This document shows positions 1 through 5,885 of a DNA stretch of 5,885 bases, piece after piece (the first letter of the stretch is position 1; the number at the start of each line of letters is the position of its first letter). Position numbers and translations under genes: made by a program. This DNA comes from UBA7332 sp051657165 (lineage in GTDB: Bacteria; Bacteroidota; Bacteroidia; Bacteroidales; UBA7332): assembly GCA_051657165.1 (NCBI GenBank), contig JBOFKD010000277.1, positions 1 through 5,885 on the forward strand. The letters are read 5' to 3'. The notes beneath the pieces were generated by a model. It was not told the DNA's origin and searched no databases. It saw nothing but the letters and a program-made list of their open reading frames with translations.

Positions 1-19
1 GACGATAGTTGTATAAAGT

Positions 20-56
20 ATTAATTCGGGCAGGGGATATCAGAATTTAATTTTTC
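20..56 (+). terminator. Possible weak terminator of an unseen upstream gene
   Basis: Bases 20-27 (ATTAATTC) can pair with 43-51 (GAATTTAAT) with one bulged T at 48, closing a 15-base loop, and a run of Ts (51-55) follows. The first frame of the window reads DDSCIKY and then stops at 22-24, so this could be the tail of an upstream + strand gene whose stop codon lies in the stem, as happens at the end of corA. The stem is AT-rich and imperfect and seven codons prove nothing, so this is tentative. The rest of bases 1-89 shows no coding and no recognisable promoter. Confidence 0.22.
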
Positions 57-75
57 CTCTGTCGCATTAAAGTAT

Positions 76-80
76 GGAGG
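76..80 (+). promoter_or_regulatory. Ribosome binding site of corA
   Basis: GGAGG lies nine bases before the ATG at 90. It is a full Shine-Dalgarno match at normal spacing and fixes the corA start. It stands out because the other three genes in the window show no comparable site. The ATG at 74, which overlaps it, is in another frame and is not the start. Confidence 0.7.
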
Positions 81-89
81 CAAAAGTAG

Positions 90-1019
90 ATGGTAAAATT
101 TCTTACCTGCCAGGGTGGATTCTTTGAACGGGAATCTTGGATGCCGGACTGTTGGATCAATGTATTGTGTCCTTCAGAATCTGATATACGATATTTAGAA
201 GATGAGTTTAATGTTCCAAGATCATTCTTGAATGATATTGAAGATAACGAGGAACGTCCGCGTATGGAGCATGAAGACGGATGGCGTTTAGTTATCCTGC
301 GTGTTCCTTTTAAAACAGAAGATAATGATAATCCCTTCATCACGGTACCTTTGGGTATTATAACAAAAGGTGATTTGTTTATTACGGTTTGTCATTACGA
401 TGTGGAAATGCTTCATGATTTTATATTGTTTTCGCGTCGGAAAATGTATATAGAGAAGAAACGAGATGATCTTTTGCTGCATATAATGCTGACCTCTTCG
501 GTTTGGTTTATGAAGTATCTGAAGCAAGTTAATGTTCAGATCAAGCAAGGTGAAGATGAATTGGAGAGATCCGTCAGAAATGAAGAGTTGCATAGATTGA
601 TGAAGCTTGAGCGGACATTGGTTTATTTTATAACCTCGATCAGAGGGAATGAGATATTATTGATTAAGCTTAAGAGCATGTTTAAGCAAAGCGAGATTCA
701 TTATGATAAAGATTTGTTAGAGGATGTGGAGATAGAGTTGCAGCAAGCGCATAGCTCTGCTAATATATACAGTCATATCCTGTCGAGTATGATGGATACA
801 TTTGCTTCTATTATTTCGAATAATCTTAATATAATCATGAAGCGTCTGACATCGATATCAATTATATTGATGATCCCGACATTGATAGCAAGCTTTTACG
901 GAATGAATGTTCCAAACTTTATAGAAGAATGGCCTTTTGGCTTTGGCTGTATTATTATTGTTTCAATATTATTATCAGTTATGGCGTTAGTCTTCTTCAA
1001 GAAAAGAAAGTGGTTATAG
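90..1019 (+). CDS. corA: CorA-family magnesium/divalent-cation transporter
   Basis: This 309-residue protein is an inner-membrane channel of the CorA (2-TM-GxN) family, which works as a homopentamer and takes up Mg2+, in some members Co2+ or Ni2+. Residues 1 to about 120 look like the cytoplasmic alpha/beta domain and carry the family stretch EERPRMEHEDGWRLVILRVP-like region at 55-73. Residues 125-250 are long charged helices, the funnel stalk. Two hydrophobic segments end the protein, about 252-270 and 284-303, and the signature YGMN is at 270-273 just after the first, preceded by the usual P263. The tail KKRKWL is basic, as expected on the cytoplasmic side. The length suits the shorter CorA subgroup. 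The start is set by GGAGG at 76-80. A terminator overlapping the stop codon suggests it is transcribed apart from the downstream genes. Ion choice cannot be read from the sequence, and a Zn2+ or efflux role (ZntB-like) is a less likely alternative. Confidence 0.9.
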   Translation: MVKFLTCQGGFFERESWMPDCWINVLCPSESDIRYLEDEFNVPRSFLNDIEDNEERPRMEHEDGWRLVILRVPFKTEDNDNPFITVPLGIITKGDLFITVCHYDVEMLHDFILFSRRKMYIEKKRDDLLLHIMLTSSVWFMKYLKQVNVQIKQGEDELERSVRNEELHRLMKLERTLVYFITSIRGNEILLIKLKSMFKQSEIHYDKDLLEDVEIELQQAHSSANIYSHILSSMMDTFASIISNNLNIIMKRLTSISIILMIPTLIASFYGMNVPNFIEEWPFGFGCIIIVSILLSVMALVFFKKRKWL

Positions 1020-1050
1020 AGTAATCTATAATCACTTTTGTTGTTTTATT
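1007..1050 (+). terminator. Rho-independent terminator overlapping the corA stop codon
   Basis: Bases 1007-1020 (AAAGTGGTTATAGA) pair with 1025-1038 (TCTATAATCACTTT) around a GTAA loop (1021-1024), giving 14 bp with one G-U pair (1013 with 1032). The T-rich run TTTTGTTGTTTTATT follows at 1036-1050. The left arm contains the last corA codons (K-W-L) and the TAG at 1017-1019. The stem is AT-rich but long and nearly perfect. It separates corA from the porin unit. The sequence left of the stem is A-rich, so it could also act on antisense transcripts. Confidence 0.8.
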
Positions 1051-1084
1051 GCCTTTGTAAGTATGTATGATTTATCAAAATCTT

Positions 1085-1092
1085 TATCTTTG
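1085..1092 (+). promoter_or_regulatory. Bacteroidota -7 promoter element for the porin unit
   Basis: TATCTTTG matches the Bacteroidota primary-sigma -7 consensus TAnnTTTG at every fixed position and lies in the short gap after the corA terminator. By the usual spacing, transcription would begin around 1096-1097, only three or four bases before the ATG at 1100. A -33 TTTG is not at the ideal distance: the nearest, at 1054-1057, is 27 bases upstream instead of about 19-21. The placement argues for the ATG at 1100 over the one at 1067, which would lie upstream of the promoter. Confidence 0.55.
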
Positions 1093-1099
1093 CGCAAGT

Positions 1100-3088
1100 A
1101 TGAAAAAGATTCTAATAACAACATTAAGTATAATATGCTGGGTGAGTGTCTGTGCACAATCATCCGGGGCATCGGGCAATAATAGCTCAGAGCCGGGTAA
1201 TGAACAAATGCCTGAAGTGCCGATGAAAATATCTGCATGGAAAATTAATCCGTTATTGGGCGAAATCTCGCGTTCGGCAATGGATACGTTGTCACGCAAT
1301 TTCCAGAATCAAACGGTAATGGACGGGGAGCCTTACAGTCGTATGTATACCGGCCCGATGGGTTCACCGTATATGAGCCGTTATATTTTCGATCAGCCAA
1401 TTGCACCTTCATTTCTGTTTTTACAACCATTTCAGGGATATACATATAATGTGCAAAATACGAAGTTTTATGATACAACTGTTCCATTTTCTAATCTGAC
1501 ATACTTTAGTTCAGGGAACAGACAAAACGGTGAAGATCGATTTAAAGCATTCTTTACCATCAATCGTGGAAAAAAACTAAACTTTGGCGGTGATTTTGAT
1601 ATGATCTATGCCAGAGGGATCTATAATAATCAAACAGCTAAACAAACGCATTACCGTTTATTCGGATCATACGTTACAGACCATTACTCGTTGCATGCTG
1701 CAGTTATGGGTAATGCAATGTCCAATAAAGAAAACGGGGGAATAGTTGATGATCGTTATATTACAGATCCGACAGCAATTGATGCAAAAAAGAAGAATTT
1801 CAAACCCAGAGATATTCCTACGAATCTGAATGATAATTTTAACAGAGTTATCAGTGATAATTATTTCTTCACTCAAAGATATAATTTAGGATTTGAACGT
1901 AATGTAGTAGTCGATTCTGTTGAATTAAAAGACTCTGTAGAGTTTGTTCCGGTTACAAGCTTTATACATACGTTTGATTTTCAGAAAAACTTTAAACGTT
2001 ATGTAATGGACTCACCTCCTTCAGACTCTGCGTTTTTCGAGAATTATTATTTTGACAAGAATAAATTCAGAGATCATACGCGTAACTGGAAGTTGAGCAA
2101 TACTGTTGGAATTTCTTTGCGCGAAGGGTTTAATCGATTTATGAAATTCGGTTTGACAGGTTATGCTCAGTTCGTTTCAGAGCGCTATGAGTTGATGAAT
2201 CCGCTTCATTTTATGGGAATGGCAACGGCACCTGAAATGAACAAATACACGGAGAACACGCTCTATGTGGGTGGACAGTTACTGAAAACACAAGGCAGTG
2301 CTTTTACTTTTGATATTAACGGACGTTTTGGAGTTGTCGGCCATAATGCAGGCGATATAGATGTTCAGGGTAATATTAATTCAATGTTTAAGCTATTCAA
2401 AAAAGACTTTTACGTAAATGCTCAAGGTATGTTTTTGAATAAAGCACCGAACTTCTATTATGATCGCTGGATCTCAAATAACTTTATATGGGATAACAAC
2501 TTTAAATTCGAACAACGTTTTCGTGCCTTAGGCGAAATCGGAGTGAAACAATGGGATTTTTCTCTGAAAGCTGGTTTTGAAAATATAACAAATCATATAT
2601 ATTTCAACGAAAAATCGCTGCCTGTACAAGATGAGGGAAGTGTTCAGGTGTTTACTGCATCATTAATGAAAAACTTTGCATTCGGACCTTTCCATCTTGA
2701 TAATGATATAACGTATCAGAAGAGTTCAAACCAAAAGGTTCTTCCTTTGCCTGATTTGATGCTCTATCATAATATGTATTTCAACACTGCAATTGCGCGT
2801 GTTTTGAAGATTCAGATCGGAGTTGATTTACGTTATTGGAGTAAATATTATGGGCAGACTTATCAGCCTGCTACAAACATGTTTGTTAATCAGCAAGATG
2901 TTGAAATCGGGAACTATCCGTTGATGAATGTGTATGTGAATTTCAATTTGAAAAAAGCCCGCTTCTTTGTTATGATGTATAACGTGAATCAAGGTCTGTT
3001 TGGTGGAGATGAATATTTCTCAATGCCAGGTTATCCGATAGCTCCACGTTCGTTTAAATTTGGTCTTTCATGGAATTTCCTAAATTAA
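1100..3088 (+). CDS. Putative outer-membrane porin (Porin_10-like beta-barrel)
   Basis: A 662-residue protein resembling the Bacteroidota 'putative porin' family (Pfam Porin_10), expected to form an outer-membrane beta-barrel; its substrate is unknown. Residues 1-19 are a clear signal peptide (MKKILITTLSIICWVSVCA) with cleavage before Q20, a common Bacteroidota pattern. The Cys at 18 is not in a proper lipobox. The mature part is rich in aromatic and alternating polar/apolar residues, with family-like blocks at 123-139 (FYDTTVPFSNLTYFSSG), 214-224 (GIVDDRYITDP) and 281-294 (EFVPVTSFIHTFDF). It ends in FKFGLSWNFLN, a typical last barrel strand with aromatic residues near the terminus. An in-frame ATG at 1067 would add 11 residues before the signal peptide and sits upstream of the likely promoter, so 1100 is preferred. 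It is the first gene of a tight cluster, with the next start 14 bases downstream. The family call is made from memory of conserved blocks, not from a search. Confidence 0.82.
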   Translation: MKKILITTLSIICWVSVCAQSSGASGNNSSEPGNEQMPEVPMKISAWKINPLLGEISRSAMDTLSRNFQNQTVMDGEPYSRMYTGPMGSPYMSRYIFDQPIAPSFLFLQPFQGYTYNVQNTKFYDTTVPFSNLTYFSSGNRQNGEDRFKAFFTINRGKKLNFGGDFDMIYARGIYNNQTAKQTHYRLFGSYVTDHYSLHAAVMGNAMSNKENGGIVDDRYITDPTAIDAKKKNFKPRDIPTNLNDNFNRVISDNYFFTQRYNLGFERNVVVDSVELKDSVEFVPVTSFIHTFDFQKNFKRYVMDSPPSDSAFFENYYFDKNKFRDHTRNWKLSNTVGISLREGFNRFMKFGLTGYAQFVSERYELMNPLHFMGMATAPEMNKYTENTLYVGGQLLKTQGSAFTFDINGRFGVVGHNAGDIDVQGNINSMFKLFKKDFYVNAQGMFLNKAPNFYYDRWISNNFIWDNNFKFEQRFRALGEIGVKQWDFSLKAGFENITNHIYFNEKSLPVQDEGSVQVFTASLMKNFAFGPFHLDNDITYQKSSNQKVLPLPDLMLYHNMYFNTAIARVLKIQIGVDLRYWSKYYGQTYQPATNMFVNQQDVEIGNYPLMNVYVNFNLKKARFFVMMYNVNQGLFGGDEYFSMPGYPIAPRSFKFGLSWNFLN

Positions 3089-3102
3089 ATTAGTCATTAA
3101 AT

Positions 3103-3921
3103 ATGAAGAAACAACTCTATCTGTATGTGATACTGTTAGTAATGATTGTCGTTGCGATGGTGGTAGTAAAAGGACATATGGCAGAGCAGGAGAATGTAGT
3201 TCCCCGTGATCTTTCGCAAATAAAAGAAGAAGGTGCATTAAGACTGGCCGCAGACTATAATTCAGTAGAATTGCATGCCTCCGCGGATTCAATGGCCGGA
3301 TTTCAATACGAATTAGCCAAAGAATTTTCTAACTTCTTAGGCGTTGAAGTCGAAATTTATCCGATCGGAGATATTCAGGAGTCTCTCGAAGGGCTTGATG
3401 ATAATGAATTTGATATTGTTGCGCGATTGATTCCTGTCACAACATCTTTGAAAAATGAATATGCAGTTAGTGTCCCTTTTATTACATCAAAGCATGTTTT
3501 GGTACAACGTAAAGCCAAAGATGCCGTTGATAGTACTTTTATTCGCAATCAATTAAAGTTAGCAGGAAAAGAATTATACATTCCAGCTAATTCATCTGTT
3601 GCAACGCGATTAAGTAATTTGATGAAAGAAATAGGCGATACAATATATGTGAGACAGCATGATATGTATCAGGATGAACAGCTCATCCAAATGGTTGCTA
3701 CGGGCTTGATTGATTATGCTGTGGTTGACGAACATATTGCAAAAAAACTGATAGGTAATTATCCGGAGCTGGATATAGAAACAGATATTAGTTTTTCACA
3801 ATTAAATTCGTGGATTACACGCAAAGAGTCAGTAGAACTGATAGACTCAATAAATAGCTTTATTGAGAAATTTAAGACAAGTGATAAGTTTAAATCTTTA
3901 CAGAAGCGTTATCTTAAGTAA
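3103..3921 (+). CDS. Membrane-anchored solute-binding-domain protein, MltF N-terminal-like
   Basis: This 272-residue protein has a hydrophobic N-terminal segment (about 5-23) with no Cys and no clear cleavage site, so it is probably anchored in the inner membrane facing the periplasm. Residues 38-272 look like a family 3 solute-binding fold (SBP_bac_3). Family-like stretches are EGALRLAADYN (43-53), AGFQYELAKEFSNFLGVEVEI (65-85), the lobe-crossing region VARLIPVT (106-113), GLIDYAVVDEHIA (201-213) and a C-terminal helix ending FKSLQKRYLK. The pattern resembles the regulatory module of lytic transglycosylase MltF, but the SLT lysozyme domain is absent and the protein ends where the module ends. 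No ABC permease or ATPase gene is next to it, so a sensing or cell-wall role is as likely as transport. The usual ligand-carboxylate Arg in the T-x-x-R motif appears to be missing (TTSLKNEY, 113-120). It starts 14 bases after the porin stop with no Shine-Dalgarno site and precedes mutS2 by 26 bases, so cotranscription is likely. Confidence 0.78.
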   Translation: MKKQLYLYVILLVMIVVAMVVVKGHMAEQENVVPRDLSQIKEEGALRLAADYNSVELHASADSMAGFQYELAKEFSNFLGVEVEIYPIGDIQESLEGLDDNEFDIVARLIPVTTSLKNEYAVSVPFITSKHVLVQRKAKDAVDSTFIRNQLKLAGKELYIPANSSVATRLSNLMKEIGDTIYVRQHDMYQDEQLIQMVATGLIDYAVVDEHIAKKLIGNYPELDIETDISFSQLNSWITRKESVELIDSINSFIEKFKTSDKFKSLQKRYLK

Positions 3922-3947
3922 GGATCAGAGAATTTAAAAACACAAAG

Positions 3948-5885
3948 ATGAATTATCCGGCAAATATAGAACAGAAGATTGGCTTTGATAAAATACGCCA
4001 ATTATTAAAAGATAAATGCTTAAGCTCATTAGGGGAAGAACAAGTTTCTCTAATGAGCTTTTCTTCAAACTTTGAAGAGGTTAAGCAAAAACTGGAGGAA
4101 ACTTCAGAGATGATTAGAATTATTCAGGAGGAAGACGAATTTCCTGCAAATTACTTTTTTGATGTCCGTCCGGCTTTATCGCGAATCCGGGTAGAAGGAA
4201 CCTATTTGGATCAAAGTGAATTGTTTGATTTAAGACGTTCTTTAGAGACTATTTATGCACTGGTTCGTTTCTTTAAAAAAGAGGATGAGGCTGAAGTTAT
4301 ATATCCTCGCTTAACGGATGCAGCAGGGGGTATTTTGGTGTTTCCTTCTATCCTGAACGGGATCGACCGTATTCTGGATAAATTCGGCTATATAAAGGAT
4401 AATGCTTCAAGCGAATTATCACGTATACGCAGAGAGTTATCGCAAGTCTCAAGTTCGATAAGCCGCACGCTGAACTCCATCTTAAGATCTGCTCAGAGCG
4501 AAGGTATTGTAGATAAGGATCTGACACCGACCATGCGCGATGGCCGACTTGTGATCCCAGTTGCTCCTGCGTTTAAGCGCAAAATTAAAGGGATCGTACA
4601 CGATGAATCAGCCAGTGGTAAAACTGTGTTTATTGAGCCGGCTGAAGTGGTTGAGGCAAACAATCGGATCAGAGAGTTGGAAAATGAAGAAAGACGTGAG
4701 GTTCTGAAAATTCTTACTGAGTTTGCAAACGAGCTACGTCCTTACGTAAATGATATTTCAGAGAGTTATTCGTTTTTGGCACTGATTGATTTTGCTCGCG
4801 CTAAAGCTATGTTTGCCATAGAAACAGACGCTATATCACCTATTCTCGAAGACTATTGCCAGGTTGACTGGTATGGGGCAAAACATCCATTGTTGCTCTT
4901 GTCTTTACGTAAACAAAACAAGCCGATAGTGCCTCTCGATATTACGCTTTATGATAAGAAACGATTGCTTATTATCTCAGGGCCCAATGCCGGGGGTAAA
5001 TCTGTTTGTCTGAAGACCGTAGGTTTGTTGCAGTATATGTTGCAATGCGGAAATCCGATACCCGTATACGAAAACTCACGAACAGGGTTGTTTGACAGTA
5101 TATTCATTGATATCGGGGATGAACAGTCAATCGAAAATGATTTGAGTACCTATAGTTCTCACTTGACTAATATGAAAAACTTTTTGCGTTATTGCGACTC
5201 GAAAAGCTTATTGTTGATCGATGAGTTCGGAGGCGGTACAGAACCTCAGATTGGTGGTGCCATAGCTGAAAGTTTATTGGATCGGTTTAATCAAAAAGGT
5301 GCTTTCGGTGTGATAACGACTCACTATCAGAATCTGAAGCATTATGCCGAGCATCATGAAGGTGTTGTGAATGGAGCGATGTTGTATGATCGTCATCATA
5401 TGCAACCGTTGTTTAAGCTTTCGATTGGTAATCCGGGTAGCTCCTTTGCTATAGAAATTGCCCGTAAAATCGGATTGCCGGAAGATTTGATAGAAGATGC
5501 TTCTCAAATTGTAGGTAGCGATTATATCGATATGGACAAATACCTTCAGGATATTGTTCGTGATAAACGCTATTGGGAGAATAAACGCCAGGAGGTTCGT
5601 AAAAAAGAAAAGAGACTCGAAGATACATTAGAAAAATATGGCGAGCAACTCTCATCTCTGGAGTCGCAACGCAAAGAAATACTGCGTCAGGCTAAAGCCG
5701 AAGCTCAGACTCTGATTTCACAAACCAATGCGAAAATAGAGAATACAATCCGCGAAATCCGGGAAGCTCAGGCAGATAAAGAAAAAACAAAACTGATTCG
5801 TTCTGAAATAGAGTTGTTTAAAGAGAAATTGCGTGAAGAGGCTAATGATCCGGATAGCAAATTATCCAGAAAAATAGAAAAGCTT
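3948..5885 (+). CDS. mutS2: MutS2 ATPase, 3' end beyond the window
   Basis: An open frame of 646 codons runs off the right edge without a stop. MutS2 is a cytoplasmic dimeric ABC-type ATPase related to MutS but lacking its mismatch-reading domains; it is linked to suppression of recombination in Helicobacter and to rescue of collided ribosomes in Bacillus. Residues 1 to about 310 form the helical core and clamp region, with the hallmark LVIPVAPAFKRKIKGIVHDE at 201-220 and SGKTVFIEP at 223-231. The ATPase domain shows Walker A GPNAGGKS (345-352), a signature-like DLSTYSSHL (398-406), Walker B LLLIDEFGGGTEP (421-433, D425 and E426) and the H-loop TTHY (457-460). Residues about 530-646 are a charged coiled coil. 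Full-length relatives are roughly 780-840 residues, so about 140-190 are missing, including the usual C-terminal Smr nuclease domain, which cannot be judged here. The start lies 26 bases after the preceding stop, with only a weak AT-rich leader. A strong hairpin sits within codons 25-38. Confidence 0.95.
   Translation, partial: MNYPANIEQKIGFDKIRQLLKDKCLSSLGEEQVSLMSFSSNFEEVKQKLEETSEMIRIIQEEDEFPANYFFDVRPALSRIRVEGTYLDQSELFDLRRSLETIYALVRFFKKEDEAEVIYPRLTDAAGGILVFPSILNGIDRILDKFGYIKDNASSELSRIRRELSQVSSSISRTLNSILRSAQSEGIVDKDLTPTMRDGRLVIPVAPAFKRKIKGIVHDESASGKTVFIEPAEVVEANNRIRELENEERREVLKILTEFANELRPYVNDISESYSFLALIDFARAKAMFAIETDAISPILEDYCQVDWYGAKHPLLLLSLRKQNKPIVPLDITLYDKKRLLIISGPNAGGKSVCLKTVGLLQYMLQCGNPIPVYENSRTGLFDSIFIDIGDEQSIENDLSTYSSHLTNMKNFLRYCDSKSLLLIDEFGGGTEPQIGGAIAESLLDRFNQKGAFGVITTHYQNLKHYAEHHEGVVNGAMLYDRHHMQPLFKLSIGNPGSSFAIEIARKIGLPEDLIEDASQIVGSDYIDMDKYLQDIVRDKRYWENKRQEVRKKEKRLEDTLEKYGEQLSSLESQRKEILRQAKAEAQTLISQTNAKIENTIREIREAQADKEKTKLIRSEIELFKEKLREEANDPDSKLSRKIEKL
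4022..4066 (+). promoter_or_regulatory. Terminator-like hairpin inside the 5' part of mutS2
   Basis: Bases 4022-4032 (AAGCTCATTAG) are a perfect 11-base inverted repeat of 4050-4060 (CTAATGAGCTT). Pairing continues inward for five more pairs (4033-4037 with 4045-4049, two of them G-U), leaving the seven-base loop GAACAAG. TTTTCTTC follows at 4059-4066, so the whole looks like an intrinsic terminator on the + strand; the other strand lacks a T-run. It lies in codons 25-38 (encoding LSSLGEEQVSLMSF), about 75 bases after the start codon. When ribosomes follow closely it would be kept open; if translation fails it could stop transcription or block the mRNA. The pairing is directly visible, but function is inferred. 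Confidence 0.5.

Noticed and set aside
81..88. CAAAAGTA, which on the minus strand reads TACTTTTG, a full TAnnTTTG match that could drive transcription toward the left edge.
   Set aside because: No -33 TTTG lies at the right distance, the minus strand to its left opens no reading frame beyond a few codons inside the window, and it overlaps the corA start region. Chance matches to a six-base pattern are expected in a window this size.
288..593. A 101-codon minus-strand open frame inside corA.
   Set aside because: It is antisense to conserved CorA coding sequence, and its composition looks like reversed coding DNA with no plausible domain.
1067..1099. The ATG at 1067 as the porin start.
   Set aside because: It would place 11 extra residues before a complete signal peptide and lies upstream of the likely promoter element at 1085-1092.
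1100..1162. Porin as a lipoprotein, from the Cys at residue 18.
   Set aside because: The preceding residues VSV do not fit a lipobox, which needs G, A or S just before Cys. Cleavage after VCA, before Q20, fits a normal signal peptidase I site.
3055..3062. TAAATTTG, a full TAnnTTTG match 40 bases before the ATG of the binding protein, as a possible internal promoter.
   Set aside because: It encodes part of the porin's last beta-strand (FKFG), has no -33 TTTG at suitable spacing, and can be explained by coding alone. A weak internal promoter is not excluded.
5274..5655. Two overlapping minus-strand open frames of 68-77 codons inside mutS2.
   Set aside because: They lie antisense to a strongly conserved gene, show no recognisable protein features and are what antisense reading of such a gene gives by chance.
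5880..5885. The window ends exactly on AAGCTT, a HindIII site, suggesting a clone boundary.
   Set aside because: Several AAGCTT sites occur inside the window (for example near 603 and 890), so a complete-digest clone end is not supported and the match is likely chance.

Overview
The window reads as chromosomal core sequence from a member of the Bacteroidota, most likely order Bacteroidales. The evidence is an outer-membrane protein of the Bacteroidota 'putative porin' type, a MutS2 of the form usual in that phylum, a TAnnTTTG-type promoter element, AT-rich start regions with little Shine-Dalgarno signal, and moderately AT-rich DNA. Genus cannot be settled by eye. All four genes lie on the + strand. 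There are no tRNA or rRNA genes, insertion sequences, CRISPR arrays or phage genes, and no gap longer than about 90 bases lacks a gene.

Layout. Bases 1-89 are a short non-coding leader holding a GGAGG ribosome binding site and perhaps a weak terminator of an unseen upstream gene. Bases 90-1019 encode a CorA-family divalent-cation transporter. Its stop codon lies inside a strong hairpin followed by a T-rich run (1007-1050), so it probably ends its own transcription unit. A good Bacteroidota -7 element (1085-1092) follows, only seven bases before the preferred start (1100) of a secreted 662-residue beta-barrel porin. After 14 bases comes a 272-residue membrane-anchored solute-binding-fold protein (3103-3921) resembling the N-terminal module of lytic transglycosylase MltF but without the enzyme domain. 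After 26 more bases comes mutS2 (3948 onward), which is open at the right edge after 646 codons, before any Smr nuclease domain.

How the parts work together. CorA looks like a separate Mg2+ uptake gene. Porin, binding protein and mutS2 are tightly packed with no clear promoter between them and probably form one transcription unit: two envelope proteins followed by a DNA/ribosome-maintenance ATPase. A 16-bp hairpin followed by TTTTCTTC lies inside codons 25-38 of mutS2. It looks like an intragenic terminator or attenuator and is the most unexpected structure in the window.

No wholly new system is evident. The points worth a second look are the mutS2 hairpin, the near-leaderless porin promoter, and the MltF-like protein with an altered ligand-binding motif.
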